From JBFWVR01 sp050246635 (GTDB taxonomy: Bacteria; Acidobacteriota; Vicinamibacteria; Vicinamibacterales; UBA2999), in assembly GCA_050246635.1 (NCBI GenBank), contig JBFWVR010000006.1, forward strand, positions 1 through 64,000: DNA of 64,000 nt, in the 5' to 3' direction. The notes beneath the pieces were generated by a model. That model was given only the letters and a program-made list of their open reading frames with translations. It ran no database searches and was not told where the DNA came from. Both the position numbers and the translations under genes were made by a program. This document shows positions 1 to 10,293 of the stretch, in pieces; within the stretch, counting starts at the first letter, position 1; each line of letters opens with the position of its first letter.

Positions 1-2
1 AC

Positions 3-545
3 GTGCCGGAAGGCAATCCCGAGCGGCAGAACGCCGGCGCCATCTCGCTGCCGTCGCCCGCCTACGACAGGCTGCTCGACGCGGCCGCGCGCAGCCTGAA
101 GACCCACGGGTTCACGGACATCCTCTTCATCGGCGACAGCGGCGGCAACCAGGCCGGCATGACGGCCGTCGCCGAGGCGCTGAACGCGGAGTGGAAGGAC
201 GCCGGCGTGAAGGTGTTCGCCCTCACCGACTACTACAGCGGCTCGCGTGAGCACTATCGCGCCTGGCTCCAGGCGGCCTTCGGGTACGACGACACCATCG
301 TCGGCTCGCATGCCGGCATCAGCGACACGTCGCAGCTACTGTGGGTGCACCCGGCGGGGATCCGCAAGGACCGCATCTGGCCGTGGGGCGGCCCGAAGGA
401 CTCCGGCGTGAGCGGCGACCCGGCCCGCGCGACCGCGGAGATCGGCCGTATGGGCATCGAGTTCAAGGTGAATGCCGCCCTGGACCAGTACAATCGCCTG
501 AAGAATCCACCCCCCGAGAGAGGTCGCGGAGGTGCGCAGCACTAG
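3..545 (+). CDS. Creatininase-family amidohydrolase, 5' end outside the window
   Basis: This is the C-terminal part of a creatininase/creatinine amidohydrolase-family protein. About 180 residues are visible and the reading frame is open to the left edge, so the GTG at base 3 is probably internal. The family hydrolyses cyclic or linear amide bonds in a metal-dependent way. The visible GDSGGNQAGM segment matches the family's conserved GHGGN-type loop, with Asp-Ser where Gly-His is usual, and it is followed by the expected helix and a late HAGISDTSQ segment typical of the family's metal-binding region. The substrate cannot be told. Its last 14 bases overlap the next gene, so the two are probably co-transcribed. 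Confidence 0.8.
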   Translation: MPEGNPERQNAGAISLPSPAYDRLLDAAARSLKTHGFTDILFIGDSGGNQAGMTAVAEALNAEWKDAGVKVFALTDYYSGSREHYRAWLQAAFGYDDTIVGSHAGISDTSQLLWVHPAGIRKDRIWPWGGPKDSGVSGDPARATAEIGRMGIEFKVNAALDQYNRLKNPPPERGRGGAQH

Positions 546-1764
546 TCGGGCTCGTCACATCCTCATCGCGGTGGCCGTCGTTGCGTCCTGCGCGACGGCC
601 GCCGCGCAGCCGGCGCCGTATTCGATTGTCGAGATCGGCACGCTGCCCGGCGCCACCGAGGCCTACGCCACCGACATCAACGAGCGGCTTCAGGTCGTCG
701 GGGTGAGTGGGGGCCGCCCGTTCATCTGGGAACAGGGCACGGGCATGCGGGAGCTGCCCGCCCCGGGCCGGGTGCAAAGCATCCGCATCAACGATGCGGG
801 TGTCATGGTCGCCACCTGCGATTCGGGTGGGCGACAGCAGCTGTGCGTGTGGCAGGGCGATGCGCTGTCCGTCCTCGATGTGCCCGTCCAGGGCGGCGTC
901 ACGCTCGGGAAGCTCACCGACAACGGCATCCTGCTGGTCCAGACGCTGCAGTTGCCAGCCACCTACCGGCAGTTTGCGATTGCGGGTGGTGTCGTGTACG
1001 ACCTGAATGCGTTGTTTGGCGGACGCATCTTCAGCCTGAACTCCCACGGCCTCGTCGGCGGCCTCGCCGACGACGGTCGCGGCTTCGTGGCTGACCTGTC
1101 CGGGACGCGCCGCTCTCCGTTCCCGCAGGGCGTCGCCGTGGAGGCGGTCGGGGAAGCGGGCCACCTGGCGGGTGCGCCGACGTCGGGCGCGGTGTTGTAC
1201 CTGGCGGCGCCCGACGGGGCCGTCGAGGCCATCCCGTGCGAGTGTTTCTTCCCCTTCGGCAGCGTTGGCGACATCAACCGCAACGGCGATTTCGTCGCGA
1301 ACCTGAAAGGCATCAGCACCACCACGACGGCTCGCGTGGTCCGGCAGCACCGGCTCTACGGCCCGTCCTCGCTCGTGCCAGGCGGTGCCCTGTCCCAGCT
1401 CTTCACGAGCTTTGCGGGGATCACCGACAGCGGCCATATCGCCGCATCCGCGCCGGTGGGGGCCGGCATCCTGCCACGGGCGGTCCTGCTGGTGCCGAAC
1501 CTCCCCCGGGCGCCGACCGGCGTCGTGGCGTCGCCAGGCGCGCGGACGATCGGCGTCCGGTGGGACGCCGTGGAGGGCGCTGTCGCCTACCAGGTGGAGG
1601 CGGGCACCAGCCCCGGGGCCACGGACGTCTACTCCGGTGATGTCGGGAACGTGACCTCGGTGACATCTCCCATCCCTGCCGGCATTTACTACGTGCGAGT
1701 GCGAGCCATCAGTCCCGCCGGCCTCGGGCCTGCGAGCGCCGAGGTGGTGTTCACGATCCCCTAG
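532..1764 (+). CDS. Secreted HAF-repeat protein with C-terminal fibronectin type III domain
   Basis: A 410-residue secreted protein of unknown function. Residues 1-25 form a signal peptide (basic start, hydrophobic core, cleavage near ATAAAQP). The body carries degenerate HAF-type extracellular repeats, for example IGTLPGATEAYATDIN then a QVVGVSGGRPFIW strand pattern, likely folding as a beta-propeller-like array. Residues about 325-410 look like a fibronectin type III domain (PTGVVASPG, then VRWDAVEGAVAYQVE, ending in VRVRAISPAG). The GTG start overlaps the upstream amidohydrolase by 14 bases and has a purine-rich GAGAGAGG-like site just before it. HAF proteins are common in soil Acidobacteriota, but no enzyme activity is assigned to them. 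Confidence 0.75.
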   Translation: MRSTSRARHILIAVAVVASCATAAAQPAPYSIVEIGTLPGATEAYATDINERLQVVGVSGGRPFIWEQGTGMRELPAPGRVQSIRINDAGVMVATCDSGGRQQLCVWQGDALSVLDVPVQGGVTLGKLTDNGILLVQTLQLPATYRQFAIAGGVVYDLNALFGGRIFSLNSHGLVGGLADDGRGFVADLSGTRRSPFPQGVAVEAVGEAGHLAGAPTSGAVLYLAAPDGAVEAIPCECFFPFGSVGDINRNGDFVANLKGISTTTTARVVRQHRLYGPSSLVPGGALSQLFTSFAGITDSGHIAASAPVGAGILPRAVLLVPNLPRAPTGVVASPGARTIGVRWDAVEGAVAYQVEAGTSPGATDVYSGDVGNVTSVTSPIPAGIYYVRVRAISPAGLGPASAEVVFTIP

Positions 1765-1808
1765 CTGATTGGGCGGACGACCTAGAGGCAGGACGAGCGC
1801 GAGCGTGG

Positions 1809-1834
1809 CGAAAGAGGGGCAGACGCCTCTTTCG
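1809..1834 (+). terminator. Rho-independent terminator-like hairpin
   Basis: A perfect 9-bp stem (CGAAAGAGG / CCTCTTTCG) with an 8-nt loop, 45 bases after the HAF-protein stop. There is no long T run, so its efficiency is uncertain. It separates the first transcription unit from the protease-trpS-scpAB run. Confidence 0.6.
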
Positions 1835-1887
1835 TGCGCCTCGCGCGGTTCGCGCGGCTCAACGCCGGACCCGGACCCGCCGCGCCG

Positions 1888-1896
1888 TGTTACGCT
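1888..1896 (+). promoter_or_regulatory. Extended -10 promoter element for the site-2 protease gene
   Basis: TGT-TACGCT reads as an extended -10 element and ends 7 nt before the TTG start at 1904. Transcription would then begin at or beside the start codon. There is no clear -35 box and no Shine-Dalgarno site, which fits a leaderless transcript. Confidence 0.45.
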
Positions 1897-1903
1897 CTAG
1901 GGC

Positions 1904-2518
1904 TTGGCAGGCGTGGATTTCGGGCAGATATTCGTCGCGTTTCTCGCCCTCATCGTCTCGCTGACGGTGCACGAGGCCGCGCACGCCTGGTCGGCGGATC
2001 GGCTGGGCGACCCGACGGCGCGGCTCCTGGGGCGGCTGTCCCTGAACCCCGTGGTGCACGTCGATCCGATCGGGACGTTGCTGTTTCCGTTGATTGCGCT
2101 GATGACGGGCCTGCCCCTCATCGGCTGGGCCAAGCCCGTGCCGGTGGATCCGCGCAACCTGCGGGAGCCGCGGCGTGACTTCGCCATCGTGGCGGCCGCG
2201 GGGCCCATCAGCAACGTGCTGATGGCGCTGGCCGGGTCGCTGCTGCTGAAGGTCGTGACGGGCGGGAACGAGCTGCTCGTGACCGGGCTGCTCTGGTTCG
2301 TGCTGGTCAACGCATTGCTCGCGGTGTTCAACATGATCCCGGTGCCGCCGCTCGATGGCGGCAACGTGCTGATGGGCATCCTGCCGCTGGGGCTCGCGCG
2401 CGGTGTCGAACGCCTGCGGCCCTACGGGTTCCTCATTCTCTACGCGCTGATGCTCACCGGCATCCTCGGCGCGATTACGTTGCCGGTACGGACGGCGGTA
2501 TTGACGTGGCTGCTGTGA
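1904..2518 (+). CDS. Site-2 protease (M50) family membrane metalloprotease
   Basis: A 204-residue polytopic membrane protein of the small M50 (SREBP site-2 protease-like) group. The zinc motif HEAAH lies in the first membrane segment (residues 23-27) and the second motif, NMIPVPPLDGG, sits near residues 145-155 with the zinc-ligand Asp. Four to five hydrophobic segments are visible. There is no PDZ domain, unlike RseP. Family members cut substrates inside the membrane; the substrate here is unknown. The chosen TTG start follows a -10-like element; GTG at 1913 is an in-frame alternative. The stop overlaps the trpS start, and this gene-trpS-scpA-scpB order is common in bacteria. Confidence 0.85.
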   Translation: MAGVDFGQIFVAFLALIVSLTVHEAAHAWSADRLGDPTARLLGRLSLNPVVHVDPIGTLLFPLIALMTGLPLIGWAKPVPVDPRNLREPRRDFAIVAAAGPISNVLMALAGSLLLKVVTGGNELLVTGLLWFVLVNALLAVFNMIPVPPLDGGNVLMGILPLGLARGVERLRPYGFLILYALMLTGILGAITLPVRTAVLTWLL

Positions 2519-3510
2519 CGACGAAGAAACGAGTGCTGTCGGGCATGCGCCCGACGGGCAAGCTCCACCTCGGGCACCTGGTCGGCGCCCTCGACAACTG
2601 GGTCCGTCTCCAGGACGACTACGACTGCTTCTACAGCGTCGTCGACTGGCATGCGCTGACGAGCAACTACGCCGACACGAGCGCCATCGTCGAGGACGCG
2701 TACGACATGGCTGCCGACTGGATCGGCGTGGGGCTCGACCCGGAGCGCAGCACGTTCTTCGTGCAGTCGCTGGTGCCGGAGCACGCCGAGCTCTACCTGC
2801 TGCTCCAGATGATCACGCCGATTCCGTGGCTCGAGCGCGTGCCGACCTACAAGGAGCAGATCGAGCAGATCACGGACAAGGACCTGTCGAGCATCGGCTT
2901 CCTGGGCTATCCGCTGCTGCAGGCGGCCGACATCGTCATGTACAACGCGCACGTCGTGCCGGTCGGCGAGGACCAGGTGCCGCACGTCGAGCTCACACGG
3001 GAGGTCGTGCGCCGGTTCCACAATTTCTACGGCGAGGTGTTCCAGGAGCCGCAGGTGCTCCTGACGCCGACGCCGCGCCTTCCGGGCCTCGACAACCGGA
3101 AGATGAGCAAGAGCTACAACAACACCATCGACCTCTCGGACGATGCCGAGACCGTGAAGCAGAAAGTCCGGCAGATGTACACGGACCCGAAGCGGGTGCG
3201 CGCCGACATCCCCGGGACGGTCGAGGGCAACCCGGTCTTCATCTACCACGACGCTTTCAACACGAACCGCGAGGAGGTCGAGGACCTCAAGGCGCGGTAC
3301 CGCGCGGGCAAGGTCGGGGACGTCGAGGTGAAGACGAAACTGGCCGCCGCGATCAACGCCCGGCTGGAGCCGATCCGGCAGCGGCGCGCCGAGGCGCTGG
3401 CCCGGCCGGGCTACATCCGCGAGGTGCTGGTCGAAGGCTCCCGCAAGGCGCGCCTGACGGCGCACGAGACCATGGAGCGGGTGCGCGCGGCCATGAAGCT
3501 GTCGTACTGA
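2506..3510 (+). CDS. trpS: Tryptophan--tRNA ligase
   Basis: Class I aminoacyl-tRNA synthetase that charges tRNA-Trp in the cytoplasm. At 334 residues it has the usual size for bacterial TrpS. The HIGH motif appears as HLGH (residues 21-24) and the KMSKS motif is intact at residues 199-203. The start MRPTGKLHLGHLVGAL is diagnostic for TrpRS. The GTG start at 2506 lies inside the protease gene, so translation is probably coupled; GTG 2515 would also be in frame. It is followed after 19 bases by scpA. No tryptophan attenuator or T-box is visible in front of it. Confidence 0.95.
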   Translation: MAAVTTKKRVLSGMRPTGKLHLGHLVGALDNWVRLQDDYDCFYSVVDWHALTSNYADTSAIVEDAYDMAADWIGVGLDPERSTFFVQSLVPEHAELYLLLQMITPIPWLERVPTYKEQIEQITDKDLSSIGFLGYPLLQAADIVMYNAHVVPVGEDQVPHVELTREVVRRFHNFYGEVFQEPQVLLTPTPRLPGLDNRKMSKSYNNTIDLSDDAETVKQKVRQMYTDPKRVRADIPGTVEGNPVFIYHDAFNTNREEVEDLKARYRAGKVGDVEVKTKLAAAINARLEPIRQRRAEALARPGYIREVLVEGSRKARLTAHETMERVRAAMKLSY

Positions 3511-3529
3511 TCCGGCGGCCGTCACTGCC

Positions 3530-5886
3530 ATGAGCGATTCGCAAGATCCGCGCCCCGCCGGCGCCGCTGACGACGGCTTCGAGTCGCAGCTGGATGCCAT
3601 CCGCATCCGCCTGCAGTCGTTCGAGGGGCCGCTCGACCTCCTGGTCCACCTGATCCGGAAGAACCAGGTCAACGTCTACGACATCCCGATCGCCCTCATC
3701 ACGAAGCAGTACCTCGAGTACCTCGACCTGATGACGGAGCTGAACCTCGACGTCGCGAGCGAGTTCCTCGTGATGGCGGCGACGCTCATCCACATCAAGA
3801 GCCGGACCCTGCTGCCGCGCCCCGCGCCGGAGCAGGAGGACCAGGGCGAGGAAGAGGACCCGCGCGACGCCCTCGTGCGCCGCCTCGTCGAGCACCAGAA
3901 GTTCAAGGCGGCCGCCGAGCTGCTGCACGAGCGTGAGACGCTGCGCAGCGCCCAGTGGACGCGGCCCGACTCGCGGATCGAGGCCATCGCGGGCGAGGAA
4001 TACGAGCCCGAGCTCGAGGTCGATCTCTTCGGCCTGCTCGGCGCCTTCCGCAAGGTGCTCGAGCGCACGCGCGTGCGCCCGCCCGTGCCCCTGCCCCCGG
4101 AGGAGCTCTCGGTCGAGATGCGCATCGAGCAGCTGCTCGAGCGGCTCTCGGAGCACGAGGCCTGCGGGTTCGACGACCTGTTCGACGACGTGGCCGCGCG
4201 CGACGAGATGATCGTCACGTTCCTCGCGCTGCTGGAGATGATCCGGCTCAAGCTGATCCGGGTCTTCCAGTCCGGGGCGTTCGGCGCGATCCGCGTCTAC
4301 AAGCGCGCGCGCCCGCAGGACGCGCCGCACCCGATCCACGATCCCGAGGACGAGTACCGCGACCACCATCCGGCGCCGGCTGCGCCAGGTGAGGCGGCGG
4401 CGCTGGGGACAACCAGCCACGAAGAACACGAAGCGCACGAAGGGCTTCAGGGGGCGACCGAGGCCCAGGGCCCGGAAAGCTCGGAGCACACGGGGCAGAC
4501 CGAGCACACGGGACACACGGGGATCACGGAGTACACCGAGGACACGGACACGGAAGCCGCACGGGACACGCAGGACAGTGGGCCTGCGGACCACGGCGAC
4601 GATGACGCCTATGCGGCGCCCGCGGTGGATCCCGTTGTCTCGACGGAGCCCGTCACGCCGTGGGGAGAGGTGCCCGACGAACGCGCATCGCTGGAAACAA
4701 CCAGCCACGAAGGGCACGAAGCACACGAAGCGCACGAAGGGCTTCAGGCGTCGGCCGAGGCCCAGGGCGCTGAAAGCTCGGAGCACACGGGGCAGACCGA
4801 GCACGCGGGACACACGGAGATCACGGAGTACACCGGGGACACGGAGTACATGGAGGCCGCACGGGACACGCAGGACGGTGGGCCTGCGGACCACGGCGAC
4901 GATGACGCCTATGCGGCGCCCGTGGCGGATCCCGTTGTCTCGACGGAGCCCGTCACACCGTGGGGTGTCGTGCCCGACGAACCCGCGTCGCTGGAAACAA
5001 CCAGCCACGAAGGGCACGAAGCACACGAAGCGCACGAAGGGCTTCAGGCGTCGGCCGAGGCCCAGGGCGCTGAAAGCTCGGAGCACACGGGGCACACGGA
5101 GCACACGGGACACACGGAGATCACGGAGTACACCGAGGACACGGCGTACACGGAAGCCGCACGGGACACGCAGGACAGTGGGCCTGCAGACCACGGCGAC
5201 GATGACGCCTATGCGGCGCCCGTAGAGGATCCCGTCGTCTCGACGACGGAGCCCGTGACGCCGTGGGGGGAGGTGCCTGCCGCGCCTGTGTTCGAACCCG
5301 TCGTGGCGAGTGAGCCCGTCACACCGTGGGGTGTCGTGCCCGACGAACCCGCATCGCTGGAAACAACCAGCCACGAAGGGCACGAAGAACACGAAGCGCA
5401 CGAAGGGCTTCAGGCGTCGGCCGAGGCCCAGGGCCCGGAAAGCTCCGAGCACACGGCCCTTTCGACCGAGCGCGATGTGCGGGCCCCGCAGGAGCCGGCG
5501 CCGGCGCCCGCCAGGATTCTGTCATGGGCGGAGCTCACCGCGATGCGAAAGGCGGAATCGGAGGTGGCCGCCCACCAGGTGAGTGAGCCGGCACCGGAGC
5601 CCGAACCCGCACCCGAGGTGCCGGCGGCGAGCGCGCCCGCGGAAGCGCCCGAAGGCGAGGAAGACATCGAGGACCAGGCACACTATCCGGCGTTCGAACA
5701 CGCCGACGCGGGTGAGGCCGAAGAGGCGCTGCACGACAGCGGGCGCCCGACACAAGAAGACGCGGCGACCGAAGGCAACGACCGCGACCACGAGACGACG
5801 CGGCCGGAGCCGCCGGCGGCGTCCCCGAACCCATGGGACGCGGCGCAGGCGCCCGCGGATGACGAGCCCGAGAAGGGGCCAGGCGA

Positions 5887-5890
<4 letters not shown>
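3530..5890 (+). CDS. scpA: Segregation and condensation protein A with long repetitive tail
   Basis: ScpA is the kleisin that binds SMC heads together with ScpB in chromosome condensation. Residues about 20-265 form the normal protein: FEGPLDLLVHLIRKNQ at the SMC-binding N-terminus, and a C-terminal winged-helix region with FDDLFDDVAARDEMIVTFLA and IRVYKRA. The protein then continues to 786 residues, against about 250-280 in the family. The extra part is low-complexity and acidic, and contains about 3.5 copies of a 96-122-residue repeat rich in HE, EHTG and TEYTEDT (DNA 4403-5480), followed by a Pro/Ala/Glu-rich end. The stop overlaps the scpB start as ATGA. Frame and codon usage hold throughout, so this looks like a real extension rather than an assembly artefact. 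Confidence 0.9.
4403..5480 (+). repeat. Direct tandem repeats inside scpA (units of 288, 300 and 366 bp plus a partial)
   Basis: Units begin at 4403, 4691, 4991 and 5357, each with CTGG(A/G)(A/G)ACAACCAGC followed by two to four CACGAAG-type heptads, a GGCTTCAGG segment, a run of ACACGG-type periods, and a conserved GACGATGACGCCTATGCGGC block. Unit three carries a small internal duplication of the GTGACGCCGTGGGG segment. The copies are nearly identical, so they arose recently by duplication. The short periods resemble intergenic repeat elements found elsewhere in this window. Confidence 0.9.
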
Positions 5891-7289
<1,399 letters not shown>

Positions 7290-7293
<4 letters not shown>

Positions 7294-8018
7294 AGGCCGG
7301 CGGCCTTCCGCAGCTTCGCGACCTCCTGGGGCGTCAGCTCGCGCCACTCACCCGGGCGGAGCGTGCCCAGCGTGAGGGGCCCCATGCGCACCCGGACCAG
7401 GCGCCGGACAGGGTGGCCCACGGCCGCGCACATCTTGCGGACCTGGCGGTTCCGGCCTTCACGCAGCGTCAGGATCAGCTTCGTCGTCTGGTCGCGGCCC
7501 TTCCCGACAACGGATCCGCGCGACACATCCGCGCCCCCGGTGCGCCGGCCGTCCAGGTGGACCCCGCGACGCAACCGCTCGATTGCCGCATCGTCCGGCA
7601 CCCCCTTCACGATGGCCTCGTAGATCCGCGCGACCTCGTGTGACGGATGGAGCAGGGCGGCAGCCAGGTCCCCGTCACTCGTCAGCAGCAGCAGGCCCTC
7701 GGTGTCGTAGTCGAGGCGGCCGACGGGATAGATGTAGCCCACCCCCTTGAGCAGGTCGAGCACCGTCCGCCGTCCCTCCGGGTCCCGCCGGGTCGTCACG
7801 AAGCCCTTCGGCTTGTGCATGAGGATGTAGCGCGTCCGAGGCGCCGCCTTCACGCGCCGACCGTCCACCCGGATGTCGTCTGCCTCGGGATCCGCCTTGG
7901 CGCCCAGCTCGAGCACGGTGGTGCCGTTGACGGTCACGCGTCCCTCGACGATGAGCTGTTCGGACGCGCGGCGTGAGGCGACGCCGGCGGTGGAGAGGAT
8001 CTTCTGGAGGCGGATCAT
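7290..8018 (-). CDS. rluB: 23S rRNA pseudouridine synthase of the RluB/RsuA family
   Basis: This enzyme isomerises specific uridines in rRNA to pseudouridine. It is 242 residues long. Residues 1-48 form an S4 RNA-binding domain (LQKILSTAGVASRRASEQLI). The catalytic motif GRLDYDTEGLLLLTSDG holds the nucleophile Asp103. The C-terminal VRKMCAAVGHPVRRLVRVR is typical of RluB/RluE/RsuA. The exact target uridine cannot be read from sequence, but the scpA-scpB-rluB neighbourhood is classical for RluB. The gene is convergent with scpB and their stop codons share the bases TTAG, leaving no room for a conventional terminator. Confidence 0.92.
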
Positions 8019-8029
8019 CGGATCTCAGA

Positions 8030-8095
8030 TTGTAGATTGAAGATCGAAGATTGAAGAGCGTTGCTGGGATTGGGGGATTGGGGGACCTGGGGCCT
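8030..8095. repeat. AGATCTCAGATTGAAGATTG-family and GGGATTGGGGG-type repeat
   Basis: Directly upstream of rluB, degenerate periods of the type AGATTGAAGATTG run into GGGATTGGGGGATTGGGGG. The same order of elements recurs around the four-helix-bundle gene (45487-45577 and, inverted, 46013-46106) and before hemW (55851-55956), so this is one member of a dispersed intergenic family. Confidence 0.7.
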
Positions 8096-8136
8096 GTGGC
8101 CGCGAGGCCTCTCCCCGCGCGACGGAACACCCGAGG

Positions 8137-8340
8137 CACTGAAACCGAACACTGAACACACTGAAGACACTGAAGACACTGAACAAACTGAACACCCTGG
8201 ACATTCAAGGGGGGGAATGTTCGATGGCCCCGAATCAGGTCCCGGGATGCTCCCGTGCCAGAAAAGACGTTAGAAACGTCGGGTTCAGTGTGTTCAGTGT
8301 GCTCAGTGTGCTCAGTGTATTCAGTGTGTGCAGTGCTGAA
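8137..8340. repeat. Large inverted repeat of CTGAACACTGAA-type periods
   Basis: The left arm (8137-8199) is a run of ACACTGAA/GAACACTGAA periods; the right arm (8283-8340) is its inverted counterpart, a run of TTCAGTGTG periods. About 80 bases lie between them. Together they fill most of the 355-base gap between the hydrolase stop and the rluB start. No gene is seen in this gap. A transcript would form a long imperfect hairpin. Confidence 0.8.
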
Positions 8341-8373
8341 GGTGCCCGTTCCTGGCTACGGCGGAAACAGCCA

Positions 8374-9585
8374 CTAGATCCGCATCAACGCCCGCCAGAA
8401 CCCCACCAGCGTCCAGAGCTCCGAGGCCGTCGGGGGACGGTCGACTTCGGCATGCGTGATCAGGGTGCTGAGCAGCGCGTGCACGTCGGTCTGGCCATGG
8501 AGGTGGCCGGCCAGCAGCACCGTCTCGACCGAAGGGATGACGTTGTCGTCGGCGCCGTGCAGGAGGAACACCGGCGCCGCAGGGGCGTCGGCCCGCTCCG
8601 GTGACAAGGCCGGATCGGCAGGCCCGTCCCCGAGGCCGCTGATCACGGGCAGGAGCCGGGGGCCCAGCTTGTCGACGGCGCGCTCGTTCACCCAGGTCAG
8701 GTAGGTCTTTGCCGGCTCGGGCAGGGTGGCGGCCCAGGCGCGCGCTTCGGCGAAGGTCCGCTCCGCCCCGACTGGATCCACCAGCGTGAGCGACGAGGCG
8801 CGCAGGAAGGTGAGGATGCCCGTGCGCAGCTGCACCACCTGTTCGGGGGGCACCACGCGGTCGGCGACGTTCAGCAGGACGACCGCGACGCCGTAGTCGT
8901 GCGGCGGGTGGATCTCGACGTGCTCCGCGCCGGTGACGTAATCCCGCGCCTCGCTGAGGTCGGGCATGGCTGGCGCGTCGCCGGCGCACAGGTACCGCAT
9001 GACGCGTGGCAGGTCGCCGTGTCCGCCGAACGACAACACGTACGCGACCCGGTCGCGCAGCGACGGACGCCCCGCGGCGACCACCGACAGGCCACCGGAG
9101 AAGCTGATTCCCAGCAGGCCGACGCGGCCATCGCGCGCCAGCGCGGGCTGGTCGGCCAGCCAGCGGGCCGCGTCCTCGATCACGTCGGTCGACTCCGGCT
9201 CGATGGCGTACCGGCGCAGCCCGGGCGGCGCCACCGTCAGCACCGCGAATCCCGCTTCGGCCAGGTCCTCTGCCATGCCCACGAGCCGCGACTCGTCGAT
9301 GCCGTCCCGGTGCACACCGGGGACGAGCGTGACGGCGCGACGGATGCGCCCCACGGGCCGGTACAGCCGGCCCTCGACGGGTCCGTGGCGGGTGGGCACC
9401 TCGAGGCGTGGTCCCCGCGTGATGGGCACCGCGCGCCACGCGGCGAAGGTGCCGGCGGAGCCGCGCATGCCGGCGGCACGCACGATGAAGGCCAACGCGT
9501 CGGCGTAGGGCAGGGCGAGGACGAAAGCCCCGACGAGGAGGACGGCGGCGGCGAGCGTGCCCCGCAGGGCGCGCGGAAGCGTCAC
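8374..9585 (-). CDS. Membrane-anchored alpha/beta hydrolase
   Basis: A 403-residue protein with an N-terminal hydrophobic segment (residues 9-28) that probably anchors or exports it. The rest is an alpha/beta-hydrolase fold: LVPGVHRDGIDES near the oxyanion region, the nucleophile elbow GISFSGG (Ser161 or Ser163), LLHGADDNVIP carrying the likely acid, and ITHAEVD near the C-terminus as the likely histidine. It resembles dienelactone-hydrolase or acyl-peptidase-like esterases, but no substrate can be named. It is transcribed away from cmk, with only 24 bases between the two starts. Confidence 0.75.
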   Translation of the reverse strand: MTLPRALRGTLAAAVLLVGAFVLALPYADALAFIVRAAGMRGSAGTFAAWRAVPITRGPRLEVPTRHGPVEGRLYRPVGRIRRAVTLVPGVHRDGIDESRLVGMAEDLAEAGFAVLTVAPPGLRRYAIEPESTDVIEDAARWLADQPALARDGRVGLLGISFSGGLSVVAAGRPSLRDRVAYVLSFGGHGDLPRVMRYLCAGDAPAMPDLSEARDYVTGAEHVEIHPPHDYGVAVVLLNVADRVVPPEQVVQLRTGILTFLRASSLTLVDPVGAERTFAEARAWAATLPEPAKTYLTWVNERAVDKLGPRLLPVISGLGDGPADPALSPERADAPAAPVFLLHGADDNVIPSVETVLLAGHLHGQTDVHALLSTLITHAEVDRPPTASELWTLVGFWRALMRI

Positions 9586-9592
9586 GCTGCGA

Positions 9593-9601
9593 TGTTACAC
9601 T
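9593..9601 (+). promoter_or_regulatory. Extended -10 promoter element for cmk
   Basis: TGT-TACACT lies in the 24-base gap between the divergent hydrolase and cmk starts, and ends 8 nt before GTG 9610. It has the same form as the element before the protease gene at 1888. It supports GTG 9610 as the start and a leaderless transcript. Confidence 0.5.
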
Positions 9602-9609
9602 GGGAGATT

Positions 9610-10293
9610 GTGAAGCCGATGATCATCGCCATCGACGGGCCCTCTGGAGCAGGCAAGGGCACCCTGGCGCGTGCCGTCGCCGATCGCCTGCAGTTCCGCC
9701 ACGTGGACACCGGGGCGATGTATCGCGCCGTGGCCTGGAAGGCCCAGGCCGAGGGCATCGACCTGGACGACGAACTCGCCCTGGCCGAACGGGCGGCCAC
9801 GGCCGCGTTCGAGCAGACCGGGGCCGTGATCGTCATCGATGGCCACGATGTCACTCGTGCGATTCGCACCCCCGAGATGGACAAGGCCGCCGCCCGGGTG
9901 GCGCGGCTGCCGAAGGTCCGCGACGTGCTCGTCGACCGCCAGCGCGCGCTGGGCCGCATTGGCGGCGTGGTGATGGAGGGGCGCGACATCGGCACCGTCG
10001 TCTTCCCCGGGGCCGACGTCAAGATCTACCTCGATGCCTCGCCCGAGGAGCGGGCCCGCCGCCGTGCGGCCGACGCGGCGCACACCGGCCAGGCCGGCAC
10101 GCTGGCCGGCGTCCAGAGCGACATCGTCGCCCGCGACCAGTCGGACTCGACCCGCGCCGTCGCCCCCCTGACGCTCGCCCCGGACGCGATTTACATCGAC
10201 ACCACGTCGCTCTCGATCGAGGAGACGGTCGAACGGGTGATGGCGCTCGTGCACGAGCGGAATCAAGAAACCGGAATCAGGAATCAGGAATAG
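9610..10293 (+). CDS. cmk: Cytidylate kinase
   Basis: Phosphorylates CMP and dCMP with ATP. The protein is 227 residues long. The P-loop GPSGAGKGT is at residues 10-18, the NMP-binding HVDTGAMYRAVA follows, and VMEGRDIGTVVFP is diagnostic for CMP kinase. GTG 9610 is chosen because it lies 8 nt after an extended -10 element; ATG 9619 and ATG 9592 are in-frame alternatives. The last codons (RNQETGIRNQE) are encoded by a copy of an intergenic repeat of the GGAATCAAGAAACCGGAATC type, so the native C-terminus seems to have been replaced or extended by it. cmk lies upstream of rpsA, as in many bacteria, but here an H1-like gene on the other strand sits between them. Confidence 0.95.
   Translation: MKPMIIAIDGPSGAGKGTLARAVADRLQFRHVDTGAMYRAVAWKAQAEGIDLDDELALAERAATAAFEQTGAVIVIDGHDVTRAIRTPEMDKAAARVARLPKVRDVLVDRQRALGRIGGVVMEGRDIGTVVFPGADVKIYLDASPEERARRRAADAAHTGQAGTLAGVQSDIVARDQSDSTRAVAPLTLAPDAIYIDTTSLSIEETVERVMALVHERNQETGIRNQE

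Noticed and set aside
3353..5452. 699-codon open frame on the minus strand opposite scpA
   Set aside because: It mirrors the scpA core and repeats; its Arg/Val/Phe-rich translation has no domain, and its length follows from the repeated DNA and high G+C.
4403..5480. The scpA repeats as a CRISPR array
   Set aside because: Units are about 290-370 bp, near-identical throughout and lie in frame in a gene; no short repeat with unique spacers is seen.
8899..9609. Upstream extension of the cmk frame to 8899
   Set aside because: It runs antisense through the hydrolase gene and has no homology; cmk starts near 9610.
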